Source: Thermoplasmata archaeon (GTDB taxonomy: Archaea > Thermoplasmatota > Thermoplasmata > Thermoplasmatales > GCA-001856825). From it: a stretch of 64,000 nt of DNA. The position numbers and the translations under genes were made by a program. The stretch spans positions 73,929-137,928 of the forward strand of contig JAGDXP010000022.1 of assembly GCA_023256475.1 (NCBI GenBank), given 5' to 3'. Under the pieces are notes generated by a model. The model saw nothing but the letters and a program-made list of their open reading frames with translations. It ran no database searches and had not been told where the DNA came from. Shown here one piece after another: positions 10,356-19,911 of the stretch. Position 1 is the stretch's first letter; the number at the start of each line of letters is the position of its first letter.

Positions 10356-11275
10356 AGAGGGATATAGTTTCGGTTCTTGACATGAAGGATGATTTCATAG
10401 ATTTTGTGACCCAAGGCATAGAATTGAAAAATAGATTCAAGAAAGGTGAGGTAAATAATTCCCTTGCAGGAAAAACACTTGCAATGATATTTGAGAAGCC
10501 AAGCACCAGGACAAGAGTCAGCTTTGAAACCGGAATGACTCAGCTGGGAGGGCATGCCATATACCTTAGTCCCAAGGATATGCAATTGGGGAGAGGCGAG
10601 ACCATAGCTGATACAGCAAGAGTACTTTCAAGGATGGTGGATGCCATCCTTTACAGAGCCTTTGATCATAAGAACGTTCTCGAATTAGCCAGATACTCCA
10701 CCGTACCGGTCATCAACGGGTTAGATGATGAAGAGCATCCTACCCAAATGGTCGCGGATTTTATGACAATTCTGGAGAAGAAGGGGAGATTTCAGGGACT
10801 AAAATTTGCATATATAGGTGATGGAAACAACACCCTCAATTCTTTAATGTTATCAGCGGCTATCGTTGGAATGGACATCTATGCTGCAACACCCGAAGGA
10901 TATGAACCAAGGAAGGAATATGTAAAGAAGGCACAGGATATCGCAAAAAAGAAGGGGAGCAAGGTCGTAATAATCAATGATCCGGAAGAAGCAGCTAAGG
11001 ATGCAGATGTAATATACACTGATGTCTGGGTTTCCATGGGAGAGGAGAAGGAAGCGGAGGAGAAAGAAAAGAAGTTCAACAAATATCAGGTTAATTCAAA
11101 GCTTGTAAAATTGGCCAAGAAGGATTACATATTCATGCATTGCCTTCCAGCTCATAGGGGTAAGGAAGTAACAGATGAAGTCGCCGATTCAAAGAACAGT
11201 GTTATATTTGATGAGGCAGAGAATAGGCTTCATGCTGAAAAAATAATTTTACTTAAACTGATTCTTGGAATTTAG
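10352..11275 (+). CDS. argF: Ornithine carbamoyltransferase
   Basis: Forms citrulline from ornithine and carbamoyl phosphate in arginine biosynthesis. Family signatures are all present: carbamoyl-phosphate site KPSTRTR, EEHPTQ, and ornithine-binding HCLPAHRG near the C-terminus. Length is 307 aa, as expected. A Lys/Glu-rich insertion ([15 protein letters not shown]) sits near residue 230. The gene overlaps sucD by 4 nt, an unusual partnership. A T-rich stretch after the stop (11289-11310) is a likely termination region. Confidence 0.96.
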   Translation: MKRDIVSVLDMKDDFIDFVTQGIELKNRFKKGEVNNSLAGKTLAMIFEKPSTRTRVSFETGMTQLGGHAIYLSPKDMQLGRGETIADTARVLSRMVDAILYRAFDHKNVLELARYSTVPVINGLDDEEHPTQMVADFMTILEKKGRFQGLKFAYIGDGNNTLNSLMLSAAIVGMDIYAATPEGYEPRKEYVKKAQDIAKKKGSKVVIINDPEEAAKDADVIYTDVWVSMGEEKEAEEKEKKFNKYQVNSKLVKLAKKDYIFMHCLPAHRGKEVTDEVADSKNSVIFDEAENRLHAEKIILLKLILGI

Positions 11276-11318
11276 GTACTTGGGATAACTTTTTTAATTT
11301 GATTTTAATTATTTATTA

Positions 11319-11591
11319 ATGAATTTTAATCTAGCTCAGAGGTTAAAGAAAGAAGGGGAATACGTCCCATCCTTCCTGATTAAGATCTGGCAGATTAGAA
11401 TAAAGGAGAAATTTGGCCTTGAAGTTGATTCTGATATAGCAGAGGTATTAATAAAGATAATACATGAGAGGAGCACATGGAAAACATCCAGAGCTGAAAA
11501 GTATATTGCCATGCTATTGAGAGCTAAGGGTGAAAAGAAGGAAGAGGCCGAAAAGAGAGCTAAGGAAATCGTCAAGACAATTCTAGGTTAA
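11319..11591 (+). CDS. Hypothetical small basic helical protein
   Basis: A highly charged, all-helical 90-aa protein with no membrane segment, which I do not recognise. It opens the tightly packed RNA-processing operon (11.3-17.0 kb), starting about 43 nt after argF behind an A/T-rich promoter-like stretch, and ends 11 nt before the RNA methylase. Its position suggests a role in RNA or ribosome biology, but the sequence gives no direct evidence. Confidence 0.7.
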   Translation: MNFNLAQRLKKEGEYVPSFLIKIWQIRIKEKFGLEVDSDIAEVLIKIIHERSTWKTSRAEKYIAMLLRAKGEKKEEAEKRAKEIVKTILG

Positions 11592-11602
11592 TAAGCATAC
11601 CA

Positions 11603-12208
11603 ATGGACCAAAAGGAATTGGAAATAATATTGAGCAAACTGGATGGTATACAAAAATCCAAAGCCAAATTAGAGCAGTATCCAACACCAGCTAACGTGGC
11701 CGCTGCGCTATTGTACAGAGCCGCATTAGAGGGGGATATAATCGGCAAGAGAGTGGCCGACCTTGGAAGTGGAAATGGAATTCTGGCTATAGGGGCAAAG
11801 ATACTTGGAGCAAATTCCGTCACTGCTATAGAAATAGATGAGGATAGCTTTAATGTATGCAGGCGAAATGTTCAGAAGCTTGGATTGGATATAGACTGCA
11901 TCAACGGAAATATTGAAGATTTTCAGCTGAAAGTTAACACTGTGGTAATGAATCCTCCATTTGGTTCACAGGTTAGGGATGCAGATATCCCCTTTATTGA
12001 ATGGTCAATAAATAACTCTGAAATTTTTTACATAATTATGAACTCCAAGTCAGGAGATTTCCTTCAGCAATATATAAGGAATCGAGGGGAAATCCTGTGG
12101 AAATTCAGGGTGCCAATCGAAATCAGGAGAATGCAAAACTTCCACAGGCGGGAAAGAGTTAATATTGATAGTTTTATTCTGAAGGTGAGATCATGGCAGA
12201 AAATCTAG
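11603..12208 (+). CDS. METTL5-like RNA/DNA methyltransferase
   Basis: SAM-dependent methyltransferase of the COG2263 (METTL5-like) type, 201 aa. SAM-binding motif I is DLGSGNGILAIGA, followed by an acidic residue in AIEIDEDSF. The catalytic NPPFG motif near residue 116 is typical of N6-adenine methylases. The eukaryotic relative methylates 18S rRNA, so rRNA is the likely substrate here by family knowledge. The 3' end overlaps csl4 by 16 nt. Confidence 0.88.
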   Translation: MDQKELEIILSKLDGIQKSKAKLEQYPTPANVAAALLYRAALEGDIIGKRVADLGSGNGILAIGAKILGANSVTAIEIDEDSFNVCRRNVQKLGLDIDCINGNIEDFQLKVNTVVMNPPFGSQVRDADIPFIEWSINNSEIFYIIMNSKSGDFLQQYIRNRGEILWKFRVPIEIRRMQNFHRRERVNIDSFILKVRSWQKI

Positions 12209-12777
12209 TTCTACCAGGTGATTATATTGGGACTGAAGAGGAATATTTAGCAGGAAAATGCGTATATTCCTTGGACGGAAGGCTTTACTCAAGCTGTGCA
12301 GGAAAATTGAAAATCGTAAAGGATTTTGAAGCTACAGTGGAACCCCTGGAACAGAAGCCCCAATTGAAGTTTGGCGATGAAGTTATAGGGGTGGTCACAG
12401 ATATAAATGAGCCAATTATAGTTGTACAGGTAGAATACATTTTAAGGGAAGGGAAGTTGATTCCATACGATGAGAGAGTGCTATTGCATGCCTCCAGGAT
12501 ATTCGGGAGGTTCGTTAATGAAGCGGGTAAATTTGTGAAAATACGCGATGTTATAAAAGGGAAAGTCACCCTTATTTCCCCCACTAGGATAGATATTTCC
12601 ATTGAGAAGCCTGAAGACGGAGTTATATTGGCATATTGCATGAAATGTAGAAAGCCATTGGAAAAGATTAATACCGGGCTTTATTGTAGGTATTGCCAGA
12701 GAACAGAGCTCAGGAAAACAGCAGATATATATGGGGGAGAATTATTGTTGAAGAAGGTGAAAGAAATTGAAGATTGA
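12193..12777 (+). CDS. csl4: Exosome subunit Csl4
   Basis: RNA-binding cap subunit of the archaeal exosome (194 aa). The N-terminal domain LVLPGDYIGTEEEYLAG is characteristic. A central S1 domain covers about residues 55-140 (GDEVIGVVTDINEPIIVVQV). The C-terminal zinc ribbon has CMKC and CRYC pairs. It overlaps the methylase gene upstream and the small coiled-coil gene downstream. Confidence 0.94.
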   Translation: MAENLVLPGDYIGTEEEYLAGKCVYSLDGRLYSSCAGKLKIVKDFEATVEPLEQKPQLKFGDEVIGVVTDINEPIIVVQVEYILREGKLIPYDERVLLHASRIFGRFVNEAGKFVKIRDVIKGKVTLISPTRIDISIEKPEDGVILAYCMKCRKPLEKINTGLYCRYCQRTELRKTADIYGGELLLKKVKEIED

Positions 12778-12922
12778 CGATGAAAAAATATCGGTTGAGA
12801 AGTTAAATATTGAGGTTAAGAATCTGAGAAGAGAAGTTGAAAATATGAAGGTTATTCTTAGGAATCTCCTGCAGATAGTAATGGAGAATGATGAAGAAGA
12901 CGATTTTTATGAATACACATAG
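12767..12922 (+). CDS. Small coiled-coil protein, 51 aa
   Basis: A frame starting at TTG 12767, overlapping the csl4 end by 11 nt, encodes 51 residues. The middle (about residues 12-39) is a leucine/isoleucine heptad-like coiled coil (KLNIEVKNLRREVENMKVIL) and the tail is acidic (ENDEEDDFYEYT). A GGTGA Shine-Dalgarno sits 6 nt before the TTG (12756-12760). It fills the otherwise empty 155 bases between csl4 and lsm. Too short for a family call; a helper of the exosome or Lsm is inference from position. Confidence 0.55.
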   Translation: MKIDDEKISVEKLNIEVKNLRREVENMKVILRNLLQIVMENDEEDDFYEYT

Positions 12923-12932
12923 GTGATAAAAG

Positions 12933-13148
12933 ATGACTGTACCGTTGGGAGTTATGCAGAGTTTGCTTCAGAAAAATGTTTCTTTACTGCTAAAGGACAA
13001 TACGGTTCTGGAGGGTGTTCTTCAGAGTTATGATGAATTCATGAACGTGGTTCTAACTGATACTGAAGAAATAACAGCAGAGACCAGAAGGAAACTGGGT
13101 ACAGTGATACTCAGGGGAAACAATGTAGTAAGGATATCAGCCAAATAG
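12933..13148 (+). CDS. Lsm/Sm-like RNA-binding protein
   Basis: The 71-aa Sm-fold protein has the Sm1 region (LQKNVSLLLKDNTVLEGVLQSYDEFMNVVL) and the Sm2 motif (VILRGNNVVRIS, with RGNN). Archaeal Lsm proteins form hexa- or heptameric rings that bind U-rich RNA. A good GGTGAT Shine-Dalgarno precedes the ATG. It sits between the small coiled-coil gene and the coiled-coil RecA-like gene in the RNA operon. Confidence 0.95.
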   Translation: MTVPLGVMQSLLQKNVSLLLKDNTVLEGVLQSYDEFMNVVLTDTEEITAETRRKLGTVILRGNNVVRISAK

Positions 13149-13158
13149 AAAGGTTGAA

Positions 13159-14493
13159 ATGACGGGCGATAACCCGAGTGAAGAAATACAGAAGCTTACG
13201 GAACTTGTAGACAATTTAGCTAGACTTCTGGGCATTGAGGGTGAATTAAGCCTCGACGAAAAGATAGAAAAGATTCTGGAGAAGATAATTTATCTTACAT
13301 CCATAGACTCCTTCAATCTAGGGCCTAAGGAAATTAGCAGGGAAAAATCACTGGAAATAAAGGAAAAGATGCTGGAACTCAAGGAAAAATTCCTCAGCAG
13401 TAAAGGAGAAATCAAGCAAGAGGACAATAATAGATTTAAAAACTTAGTTGAAAATGTTACCAAAGAACTTGACAATAAGGAGATAGAATTAAATTCAAGG
13501 GAAAGGGTTCTTGCGGAAAGGGAAAGGGAGATAAGTGAAAAGGAGGCAAAACTTGATGCCGAAAAGAAGAAGATACTTGATTCGGTTACCATAGCAAAAC
13601 AGCAGTATATGGAGATGATTGATGCTGAGGTTAAGAGAAAGGAAGATATGCTAAACTCTAAACTTAAGGTAATTGAAGCCATGGAAAAGCAGTTAAATTC
13701 CAGGGGCCAAAAGGCAATCATGGCTGAGTTGCCAGAATTGGAAGAGATAATTAAAGAGGAATTGAAGCAGAGGAAGATAAAAACTGGAATTAAGAAGCTG
13801 GATGACCTTTTGAAGGGGGGCATACCCATCAGTTCAAATACCATGTTAATTGGTCCACCATTCAGTGGCAAAAAGGAGTTAATTCAGATCATGGTTGCTT
13901 CCATGCTGCAGCGGGGGTTGCCTGTAATATTTATCACCTTTGAAGAACCTGCAGCCAGCATACTAGCTGATTTGACAAACATTTCTCCCATAGTTGACGC
14001 ATACCTGCAAATAGGGCGACTATACATAATAGATGCATTCAGTATGCAGGCAGGTATTGAAAAATTAGACCAGCCTGGAATTATTTACATCGAATCACAA
14101 ACAGATACTAAGGGTGTGCTGGAGTCATGCGATAGCATTGTTAGAAATTTCGCAAAGGGGATACCTCCCGTTTTTGTGCTAACCGGAATTACAACTCTTA
14201 TAAACCTGATTGATAAGGGCGAGTTAATAAAGTTCTTCCAGATATTCACCACGAAAAGGAAAATGGAGGAATCAATCTCATTCTATGTTCTTGATAACAA
14301 TTCCATAGATGATCCAGATGTACAGGCAATTGCCCATTTGATGGATGGACTTATACTTTTCAAAAAGGAAGGTTCGAAGAGTTTTCTGCAGGTGCAAGGT
14401 TTGACAGATGTTGAATCAAGGGATTGGATAGAAACAGAGTTCACTAGAACAACCTTCAATTTAAAGTCATTTACACTTTCCAAGATAAGATAG
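13159..14493 (+). CDS. Coiled-coil RecA/KaiC-like protein, altered P-loop
   Basis: A 444-aa protein with two parts. Residues 60-200 are a long charged coiled coil. Residues 206-440 are a RecA/KaiC-like domain beginning IKTGIKKLDDLLKGGIP. The P-loop reads GPPFSGKKE (232-240), with Lys where Thr/Ser normally follows the invariant Lys, so ATP hydrolysis may be lost or altered. A VIFITFEEP strand follows. It lies in the RNA operon 10 nt after lsm and 2 nt before Kae1-Bud32. Role unknown; a structural or regulatory ATP-binding scaffold is possible. Confidence 0.8.
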   Translation: MTGDNPSEEIQKLTELVDNLARLLGIEGELSLDEKIEKILEKIIYLTSIDSFNLGPKEISREKSLEIKEKMLELKEKFLSSKGEIKQEDNNRFKNLVENVTKELDNKEIELNSRERVLAEREREISEKEAKLDAEKKKILDSVTIAKQQYMEMIDAEVKRKEDMLNSKLKVIEAMEKQLNSRGQKAIMAELPELEEIIKEELKQRKIKTGIKKLDDLLKGGIPISSNTMLIGPPFSGKKELIQIMVASMLQRGLPVIFITFEEPAASILADLTNISPIVDAYLQIGRLYIIDAFSMQAGIEKLDQPGIIYIESQTDTKGVLESCDSIVRNFAKGIPPVFVLTGITTLINLIDKGELIKFFQIFTTKRKMEESISFYVLDNNSIDDPDVQAIAHLMDGLILFKKEGSKSFLQVQGLTDVESRDWIETEFTRTTFNLKSFTLSKIR

Positions 14494-14495
14494 AA

Positions 14496-16073
14496 ATGAT
14501 TGTTCTAGGTATAGAGTCCACATCCCATACGTCTTCTGTAGGAATTTCGCAAGATGGAAGGATTACTCTCGTAAAATCACATACTTATAAGCCAGCCACG
14601 GGGGGAATTAATCCAAGAGATGCCGCTGAACATCATCGAAAATTCTTTCCACTGTTGCTAGATGAACTGCTCAGGGAAAGTGGAATTGATATTAAAGAAG
14701 TGGATAAAATAGCTTTCAGTGTTGGTCCGGGTCTTGGTCCTTCACTGAAGGTTGGGGCTTCGCTTGCCAGATATCTAGCTTTGAAATATGAAAAGCCGCT
14801 TGTTCCAGTGAATCACGGAATAGGACATCTTGAGGTGGCACGAGTTTATTCCGGTTTGAATGATCCACTGTATCTTTATGTTTCAGGGGGAAACACTCAA
14901 CTGATTCTGCATGGAAGAGGAAGATATATAGTGGTGGGTGAAACCCTGGATATTGGCGTGGGGAATTTTTTGGATAAGCTCGCCAGAGAGATGGGAATTC
15001 CATTCCCGGGGGGACCGGTCCTAGAGAAATTGGCTAAGGGAGGAGGGGAAATACTTGACTGCCCATATATAGTAAAGGCTATGGACGTATCATTTTCTGG
15101 CCTCTTCACATATCTAAAAAATAGGATTGGGAAGGTAAGGGATGAGGATATTGCATTTAATGCGCAGGAATATGCATTTTCTGCACTTGGGGAGGTATCC
15201 GAAAGGGCCATGGCACACTATGGGTTAAGCGAAATAACTGTCACCGGTGGAGTTGCCATGAACAGGAGACTTAGAGAGATACTTAAAATCATGGCCGAAG
15301 AAAGAGGATGGAAGTTCAGTGTCCCCGTAGATAGTTACCTACAGGACAATGGTGGGATGATTGCACTTGCCGGAGAAAAGATTCAAGGGACAATGGACTA
15401 TCGAATACCCATCAATCAATATGACAGGCTTGATTCCTGGTCATTGAATTTTATTAACAGGGAATTGAAATTCAGTCCAGAAGGAGTTGGTGGAGAGAGC
15501 ATAATAACCAGAGATAATGTGCTTGGCTTGAAATCAGTTAAGAAAACCAGGATTGAGAGAAAATACAGGAATGAAGTACTGGATAATAAGATCAGAAATA
15601 TGAGAATTAGAAGAGAAATAAGGGCATACGCCGCATTTATGAAGCTTCATGTAAATTTCCCAAATGTAATTTTCGTAGATATGGATCAGGGAGCCATATG
15701 GTTAGAGGAAATTGATGGTAAAAAACTAACCAATGTGTTGCTTGAGGGGAGTGATATTGATTTAAGGGAATTGGGAAAGGCAATTGGAAGGCTACATCGA
15801 GCTGACATTTCTCACGGGGACCTAACAACTTCAAATGTGCTTTACAAGGAAGGTAAATTCTTTTTGATAGATCCATCCATGGCCGAGCTAAATGCAGGAA
15901 TTGAGGAAAAAGCAGTGGACATACATCTATTCAAGGAATCCTTGAAGGCCCTGAAAAGCCACTGGATGAAGCTATTTGAAAATTTCATGGAAGGATATGA
16001 AGAGGAATCTGAAAGCGAAGAAATAATAAAAAGAGTAGATGATATAGAGAAAAGGAGAAGATATGTGATATGA
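14496..16073 (+). CDS. Kae1-Bud32 fusion (KEOPS t6A synthase and kinase)
   Basis: Two-domain protein (525 aa) that makes the N6-threonylcarbamoyl-adenosine of ANN-decoding tRNAs within KEOPS. The Kae1/TsaD part (about 1-325) has the metal ligands in NHGIGHLE (H107, H111) and ASKHA-fold motifs such as YVSGGNTQL. The Bud32 kinase/ATPase part (about 330-525) has HGDLTTSNV and a DPS in place of DFG (LIDPSMAEL). Fusion is known in several euryarchaea including Thermoplasma. The stop overlaps the next gene by 4 nt. Confidence 0.96.
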   Translation: MIVLGIESTSHTSSVGISQDGRITLVKSHTYKPATGGINPRDAAEHHRKFFPLLLDELLRESGIDIKEVDKIAFSVGPGLGPSLKVGASLARYLALKYEKPLVPVNHGIGHLEVARVYSGLNDPLYLYVSGGNTQLILHGRGRYIVVGETLDIGVGNFLDKLAREMGIPFPGGPVLEKLAKGGGEILDCPYIVKAMDVSFSGLFTYLKNRIGKVRDEDIAFNAQEYAFSALGEVSERAMAHYGLSEITVTGGVAMNRRLREILKIMAEERGWKFSVPVDSYLQDNGGMIALAGEKIQGTMDYRIPINQYDRLDSWSLNFINRELKFSPEGVGGESIITRDNVLGLKSVKKTRIERKYRNEVLDNKIRNMRIRREIRAYAAFMKLHVNFPNVIFVDMDQGAIWLEEIDGKKLTNVLLEGSDIDLRELGKAIGRLHRADISHGDLTTSNVLYKEGKFFLIDPSMAELNAGIEEKAVDIHLFKESLKALKSHWMKLFENFMEGYEEESESEEIIKRVDDIEKRRRYVI

Positions 16074-16621
16074 AGATTATAACTAGCAATCCAGGAAAAT
16101 TCAATGAGTATTATGCGTTTTTCAAGGAAATTGGTCTGGAAGCGGAATGGATACGTATGAAATACCCCGAGATTCAAGCCGATACCACGGAAGAGGTTGT
16201 AATCGAGTCGATGAACTTTCTCACATCTAAGGGTTATAAGGATTTTATAGTGGATGATTCGGGTATTTTTATTGATGCCCTAAACGGATTCCCCGGAGTT
16301 TATTCATCCTATGTATACAAGACCATAGGCCTTAGTGGCATACTGAAACTTTTGAATGACTATGAGAATAGAGGTGCTAAATTCGTAACCGTGATCGGTT
16401 TGGAACTTGGTGGAAATACCCACCTCTTCAAGGGAGAGGTGAGAGGGACGATTAGTTTTGAGCCACAAGGAACCGGGGGCTTTGGTTATGATCCCATATT
16501 CATTCCAGAAGGTATGAATAAAACATTTGCTGAAATGAGCATAGAAGAGAAGAACTCCATATCGCACAGAGGCAGGGCTATGAATAGTCTGAAAGAATTT
16601 CTAATAAAAAAAGTGATATAA
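16070..16621 (+). CDS. XTP/dITP pyrophosphatase (HAM1/RdgB family)
   Basis: House-cleaning nucleoside triphosphatase that removes dITP and XTP. The 183-aa protein begins [14 protein letters not shown], the canonical substrate loop. It also has [18 protein letters not shown] (catalytic Asp) and [15 protein letters not shown] plus SHRGRAM near the C-terminus. The start codon overlaps the Kae1-Bud32 stop. Linkage to Kae1-Bud32 is seen in other archaeal genomes. Confidence 0.95.
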   Translation: MKIITSNPGKFNEYYAFFKEIGLEAEWIRMKYPEIQADTTEEVVIESMNFLTSKGYKDFIVDDSGIFIDALNGFPGVYSSYVYKTIGLSGILKLLNDYENRGAKFVTVIGLELGGNTHLFKGEVRGTISFEPQGTGGFGYDPIFIPEGMNKTFAEMSIEEKNSISHRGRAMNSLKEFLIKKVI

Positions 16622-16640
16622 TCGCTTAAATTCTCCTCCT

Positions 16641-17021
16641 ATGGAACCCGGCAAAATTAAAGAATTCAAGATTCCCATATCACTGTTATTAATCGCTATA
16701 ACACTGTTCTTTATGGTCTTATTTCCACTGTACTGGTTTAATTTGGTTATTCTCCCAGTGGAATTTCTCAATTTAATTAATTTCATAGGCAACTGGTCAT
16801 ATTATCTATTTGCGGTTGCGGTAATTGGCTTCTTCTATGCGGTCTATCTGTTTTACAGCACAGTAAAGGATAGAAAGAAGTTTGAAGAGCTTATTAATGC
16901 AGATAGCAAGAGTGCATTTGTGAAGAATTTGAGGGACCTGGAAATTATTTCAAGGAGACTTGGTCCTAGCTTTGTTAAAAAATTGAGGGAAAAGAAGGAA
17001 GAATTGAGAATAAAATCATGA
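16641..17021 (+). CDS. Two-TM membrane protein (DUF3198-like)
   Basis: Two transmembrane helices (about 13-37 and 46-72) are followed by a basic helical cytoplasmic tail of about 50 residues, 126 aa in total. It resembles the Thermoplasmatales DUF3198 family, a tentative assignment from memory. It is the last gene of the RNA operon, 19 nt after the XTP pyrophosphatase, and is directly abutted by the convergent speE gene. Function unknown. Confidence 0.7.
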   Translation: MEPGKIKEFKIPISLLLIAITLFFMVLFPLYWFNLVILPVEFLNLINFIGNWSYYLFAVAVIGFFYAVYLFYSTVKDRKKFEELINADSKSAFVKNLRDLEIISRRLGPSFVKKLREKKEELRIKS

Positions 17022-17837
17022 TTATTTTTGTTCAATAATATCCTTGAAAAATTGAGGATATTTATTCAGCGACTCGTAAACATCATCGTTGTAATATTTT
17101 CCAGTGAAACTCCTTTTCCTGTATATGGGAGAGTTGCTCGCCATAACATAGGACCACAAGCCAGAGGGATAAGTTGGTACGGGTGATAGATAGGGCAAAT
17201 AGTGGTTGAAGTTGCTACTGATTCCCTTGATGGCTTTGTTTATGTATGCCGGATTCATGAACGGAGACCCTGTCTGGGTTACTAATATGCCCTGTTTTCC
17301 AAGCAGTTTCGATGCCTTCTCGTAGAAAACCTCTGAGAATAATGATGCAGCGAAGCCAATGGGGTCTGTACTGTCTACTATAATGACATCATAATTTGCC
17401 GTTCTATCCACAAATTCGAATGCATCCATATTGAATACATTAACCCTGTTATCATTAAAGGAACTGGCTATTTCTGGAAAGAATTTCTTTGAGAGACTGA
17501 TGACTTCCTCATCAATTTCCACGAGATCTACATTTTCCACATTATGCTTAAGAACTTCCCTAGCAACCCCTCCGTCGCCGCCTCCAATTATGAGAACTTT
17601 CTTTGGATTAGGGTGGCTGACCATGGCAGGATGAGTTATCATTTCTTGATAGAAGTATTCGTCCTTTTCCGTAAGCATAAAGCATCCGTCAAGAAACAGA
17701 ATCTTTCCAAAGAAGTCATTTTGAACAATATCTATCTTTTGATATCTGGACTGTACTGATGCCAGATGTTCTGTTACTCTAATCCCGAATTTTACATCCT
17801 CATTTTGATTCTCAAAGAACCAGTGGTCGACCTTCAT
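17022..17837 (-). CDS. speE: Spermidine/polyamine aminopropyltransferase
   Basis: Transfers an aminopropyl group from decarboxylated SAM to putrescine or a related amine. The 271-aa protein has the dcSAM-binding GGGDGGVAREVLKH, the acidic VDLVEIDEEVI, and the catalytic region IIVDSTDPIG. The N-terminal beta domain contains YQKIDIVQNDFFGKILFLDG. Length is normal. It is convergent with the DUF3198-like gene with no gap and divergent from gdhA. Confidence 0.94.
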   Translation of the reverse strand: MKVDHWFFENQNEDVKFGIRVTEHLASVQSRYQKIDIVQNDFFGKILFLDGCFMLTEKDEYFYQEMITHPAMVSHPNPKKVLIIGGGDGGVAREVLKHNVENVDLVEIDEEVISLSKKFFPEIASSFNDNRVNVFNMDAFEFVDRTANYDVIIVDSTDPIGFAASLFSEVFYEKASKLLGKQGILVTQTGSPFMNPAYINKAIKGISSNFNHYLPYLSPVPTYPSGLWSYVMASNSPIYRKRSFTGKYYNDDVYESLNKYPQFFKDIIEQK

Positions 17838-17942
17838 ATTTTCAATATTGCTAAGTCTAACTTAATATTTTCTTAGGATTAAAGCCTTTCTTGAATATCT
17901 TTATTAAAAATAATGTAATAGGGGATTACCAGAGGTGAAAAA

Positions 17943-19193
17943 ATGCCTGAAGAATTAGACCCCTTTAAAATCGCCCAGAAACAACTGGACGAAGCGGCAA
18001 AAATTATGAAACTGGACCCCCAGGCGCATGCCATTTTGAGGGAACCACTGAGTATTTTGCAGGTGCAGATACCTGTGAAGATGGATGATGGAACTACAAA
18101 GGTATTTACTGGATTTAGGGTGCATTACAACGATGCTAGAGGACCTACAAAAGGAGGAATAAGGTTCCATCCAGAAGAGTCCCTCTCAACAGTTAAGGCA
18201 CTTGCTGCATGGATGACATGGAAGACTGCACTGGCTGACATACCCTATGGAGGCGCAAAGGGAGGAATAATTTGTGATCCCAAGAAAATGAGCCAGGGAG
18301 AGCTGGAAAGGCTATCCAGGGGATATGTTAGGGCAATTGGCGATTATATTGGTCCTGAAGTGGATATACCAGCGCCAGATGTTTACACAACCCCACAGAT
18401 AATGGCCTGGATGATGGACGAATATTCCAAGATGAAGGGAAAGAATCAACCAGGAGTTATAACCGGGAAGCCAATTGAGGTAGGGGGATCCCTTGGAAGA
18501 GGAGACGCAACCGCAAGGGGAGGAATGTTTGTTTTAAGGGAAGCTGCCAAGAAACTCGGTATTGATCTAAAGAAGGCAACTATTGCTATTCAGGGTTATG
18601 GAAATGCAGGAGAGTTTGCCCATAAGCTGGTCACAGAAATGTTTGGTTCAAAGGTAGTTGCAGTTTCAGACAGCAAGGGCGGAATATATTCAGATAACGG
18701 ATTGGATTTCAGCAAGGTGAAGGAGCACAAGGAAAAAACAGGGAGTGTTATTAACTTCCCTGGAGCCAAGAACATTACAAATCAGGAGCTCCTGGAGCTC
18801 AAAGTTGATGTTCTGATACCTGCAGCTCTTGAGAACCAGATAACAGAAAAGAATGCAAAGAATGTAAAGGCAAAGATAGTTTTGGAACTGGCAAATGGAC
18901 CTACAACACCAGAAGCCGATGAGATATTGGCAAAGAACGGTGTGTTTGACATTCCGGACTTTTTGGCCAATTCAGGAGGAGTTATTGTATCCTACTTTGA
19001 ATGGGTACAGAACATAGGTGGATACTACTGGGATGAGAAGGAAGTTTATGAGAAGCTCGATAAGAAGATAAGCAAGAGCTTCTGGGACACAGTAGCCACC
19101 ATGGAGAAATATAAGTGCAACCCAAGGCAGGCTGCCTACATACTGGCAGTTGAAAGGGTTGCAAAGGCCATGAAGATACGTGGCTGGTATTAA
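17943..19193 (+). CDS. gdhA: Glutamate dehydrogenase
   Basis: Catalyses reversible oxidative deamination of glutamate to 2-oxoglutarate. At 416 aa it is a typical hexameric archaeal enzyme. Visible motifs are the substrate-binding GGIRFHP, the catalytic-lysine region PYGGAKGGI, and the dinucleotide fold [14 protein letters not shown]. Unlike many neighbours it has a strong Shine-Dalgarno (GAGGTGA) 6 nt before the ATG and so a leadered mRNA. A poly-T terminator follows. Confidence 0.97.
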   Translation: MPEELDPFKIAQKQLDEAAKIMKLDPQAHAILREPLSILQVQIPVKMDDGTTKVFTGFRVHYNDARGPTKGGIRFHPEESLSTVKALAAWMTWKTALADIPYGGAKGGIICDPKKMSQGELERLSRGYVRAIGDYIGPEVDIPAPDVYTTPQIMAWMMDEYSKMKGKNQPGVITGKPIEVGGSLGRGDATARGGMFVLREAAKKLGIDLKKATIAIQGYGNAGEFAHKLVTEMFGSKVVAVSDSKGGIYSDNGLDFSKVKEHKEKTGSVINFPGAKNITNQELLELKVDVLIPAALENQITEKNAKNVKAKIVLELANGPTTPEADEILAKNGVFDIPDFLANSGGVIVSYFEWVQNIGGYYWDEKEVYEKLDKKISKSFWDTVATMEKYKCNPRQAAYILAVERVAKAMKIRGWY

Positions 19194-19198
19194 ATTCA

Positions 19199-19221
19199 TT
19201 TTTTCATTTTTTTCATTTTTT
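19199..19221 (+). terminator. Poly-T terminator after gdhA
   Basis: Three T-runs separated by CA dinucleotides begin 5 nt after the gdhA stop codon. Consecutive U-tracts without a hairpin are the usual archaeal intrinsic terminator. Confidence 0.7.
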
Positions 19222-19267
19222 CAAAGAGGGTTATAACCTTCAAATAATCATTGATTGATTTTCATAC

Positions 19268-19723
19268 ATGCAGGTGCCTAGAGGTATAAAGGTATTAAGA
19301 TTAAAGAGCTTAAATGAGTACAGGCTGATTCAATCTCTGGAATCATCAGAAAAAGCATTGCTGCTTCTTGGGGACGGTATATTCATAAATGTATACTCCC
19401 TGAAAAAGAGGTTTTCCAAATTGTATATACAGAGGATACTAAACATGTATCAATTCCAGAAAACCATTGATGATTACTTTTATGATGAGATTGGCATAAT
19501 AGCTATTTTAAGGCTATCGGAAATAGATCTATGGGATAGAGATATCCTTTGGAATATCAGGGAGGCCTTGGAAAAGAGATTTTTTGCTACAGGCATAAGA
19601 AGTGAGCTGTGGATAATAGAGGATCAGGAATATAGCAAGCCATACATCACAGAATATTTCCACGTAATTGAAGGGGGTGAGGGGGAGTGGGAAGAAATTC
19701 CCCAAGTAGTAGAATGGAAATAG
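19268..19723 (+). CDS. Hypothetical protein upstream of polymerase-like gene
   Basis: Unrecognised 151-aa soluble protein with mixed alpha/beta pattern and a Glu/Trp-rich C-terminus. LLLLGDGIFINVY near residues 37-49 may be a buried strand-loop-strand. It starts a set of overlapping genes: the next small gene overlaps its end, and the family-B polymerase-like gene follows. That coupling suggests a shared function with the polymerase-like protein, which is inference from layout. Confidence 0.72.
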   Translation: MQVPRGIKVLRLKSLNEYRLIQSLESSEKALLLLGDGIFINVYSLKKRFSKLYIQRILNMYQFQKTIDDYFYDEIGIIAILRLSEIDLWDRDILWNIREALEKRFFATGIRSELWIIEDQEYSKPYITEYFHVIEGGEGEWEEIPQVVEWK

Positions 19724-19911
19724 AACAGATAGCCTCAGAGATAAGGAAGTTCTACAGATTGATACCATTGGAAGACAGAGAACTTGTTGAGGATTTAATA
19801 TCAAGGGCAAAGGAAATGGCATATCTGGGTTCTGTAGCAAATCTTGATCCATATTTTCTGTTCCTTCTATCGGTTATAATATCCCTAAGGAAGGAAAAAC
19901 AGCCTCTATGA
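19714..19911 (+). CDS. Small helical protein, 65 aa
   Basis: I place the start at ATG 19714, overlapping the previous stop by 10 nt; an in-frame GTG at 19687 with a purine-rich upstream tract would add 9 residues. The protein is helical with an acidic/basic first half and a hydrophobic C-terminal helix (PYFLFLLSVIISLRK). The stop overlaps the polymerase-like gene start in an ATGA. Family unknown; probably a partner subunit of the next gene product. Confidence 0.68.
   Translation: MEIEQIASEIRKFYRLIPLEDRELVEDLISRAKEMAYLGSVANLDPYFLFLLSVIISLRKEKQPL

Noticed and set aside
13290-13871. 193-aa antisense open frame opposite the coiled-coil RecA-like gene
   Set aside because: Ser/Leu/Phe-rich translation of the complement of Lys/Glu-rich coiled-coil codons; no start signals.
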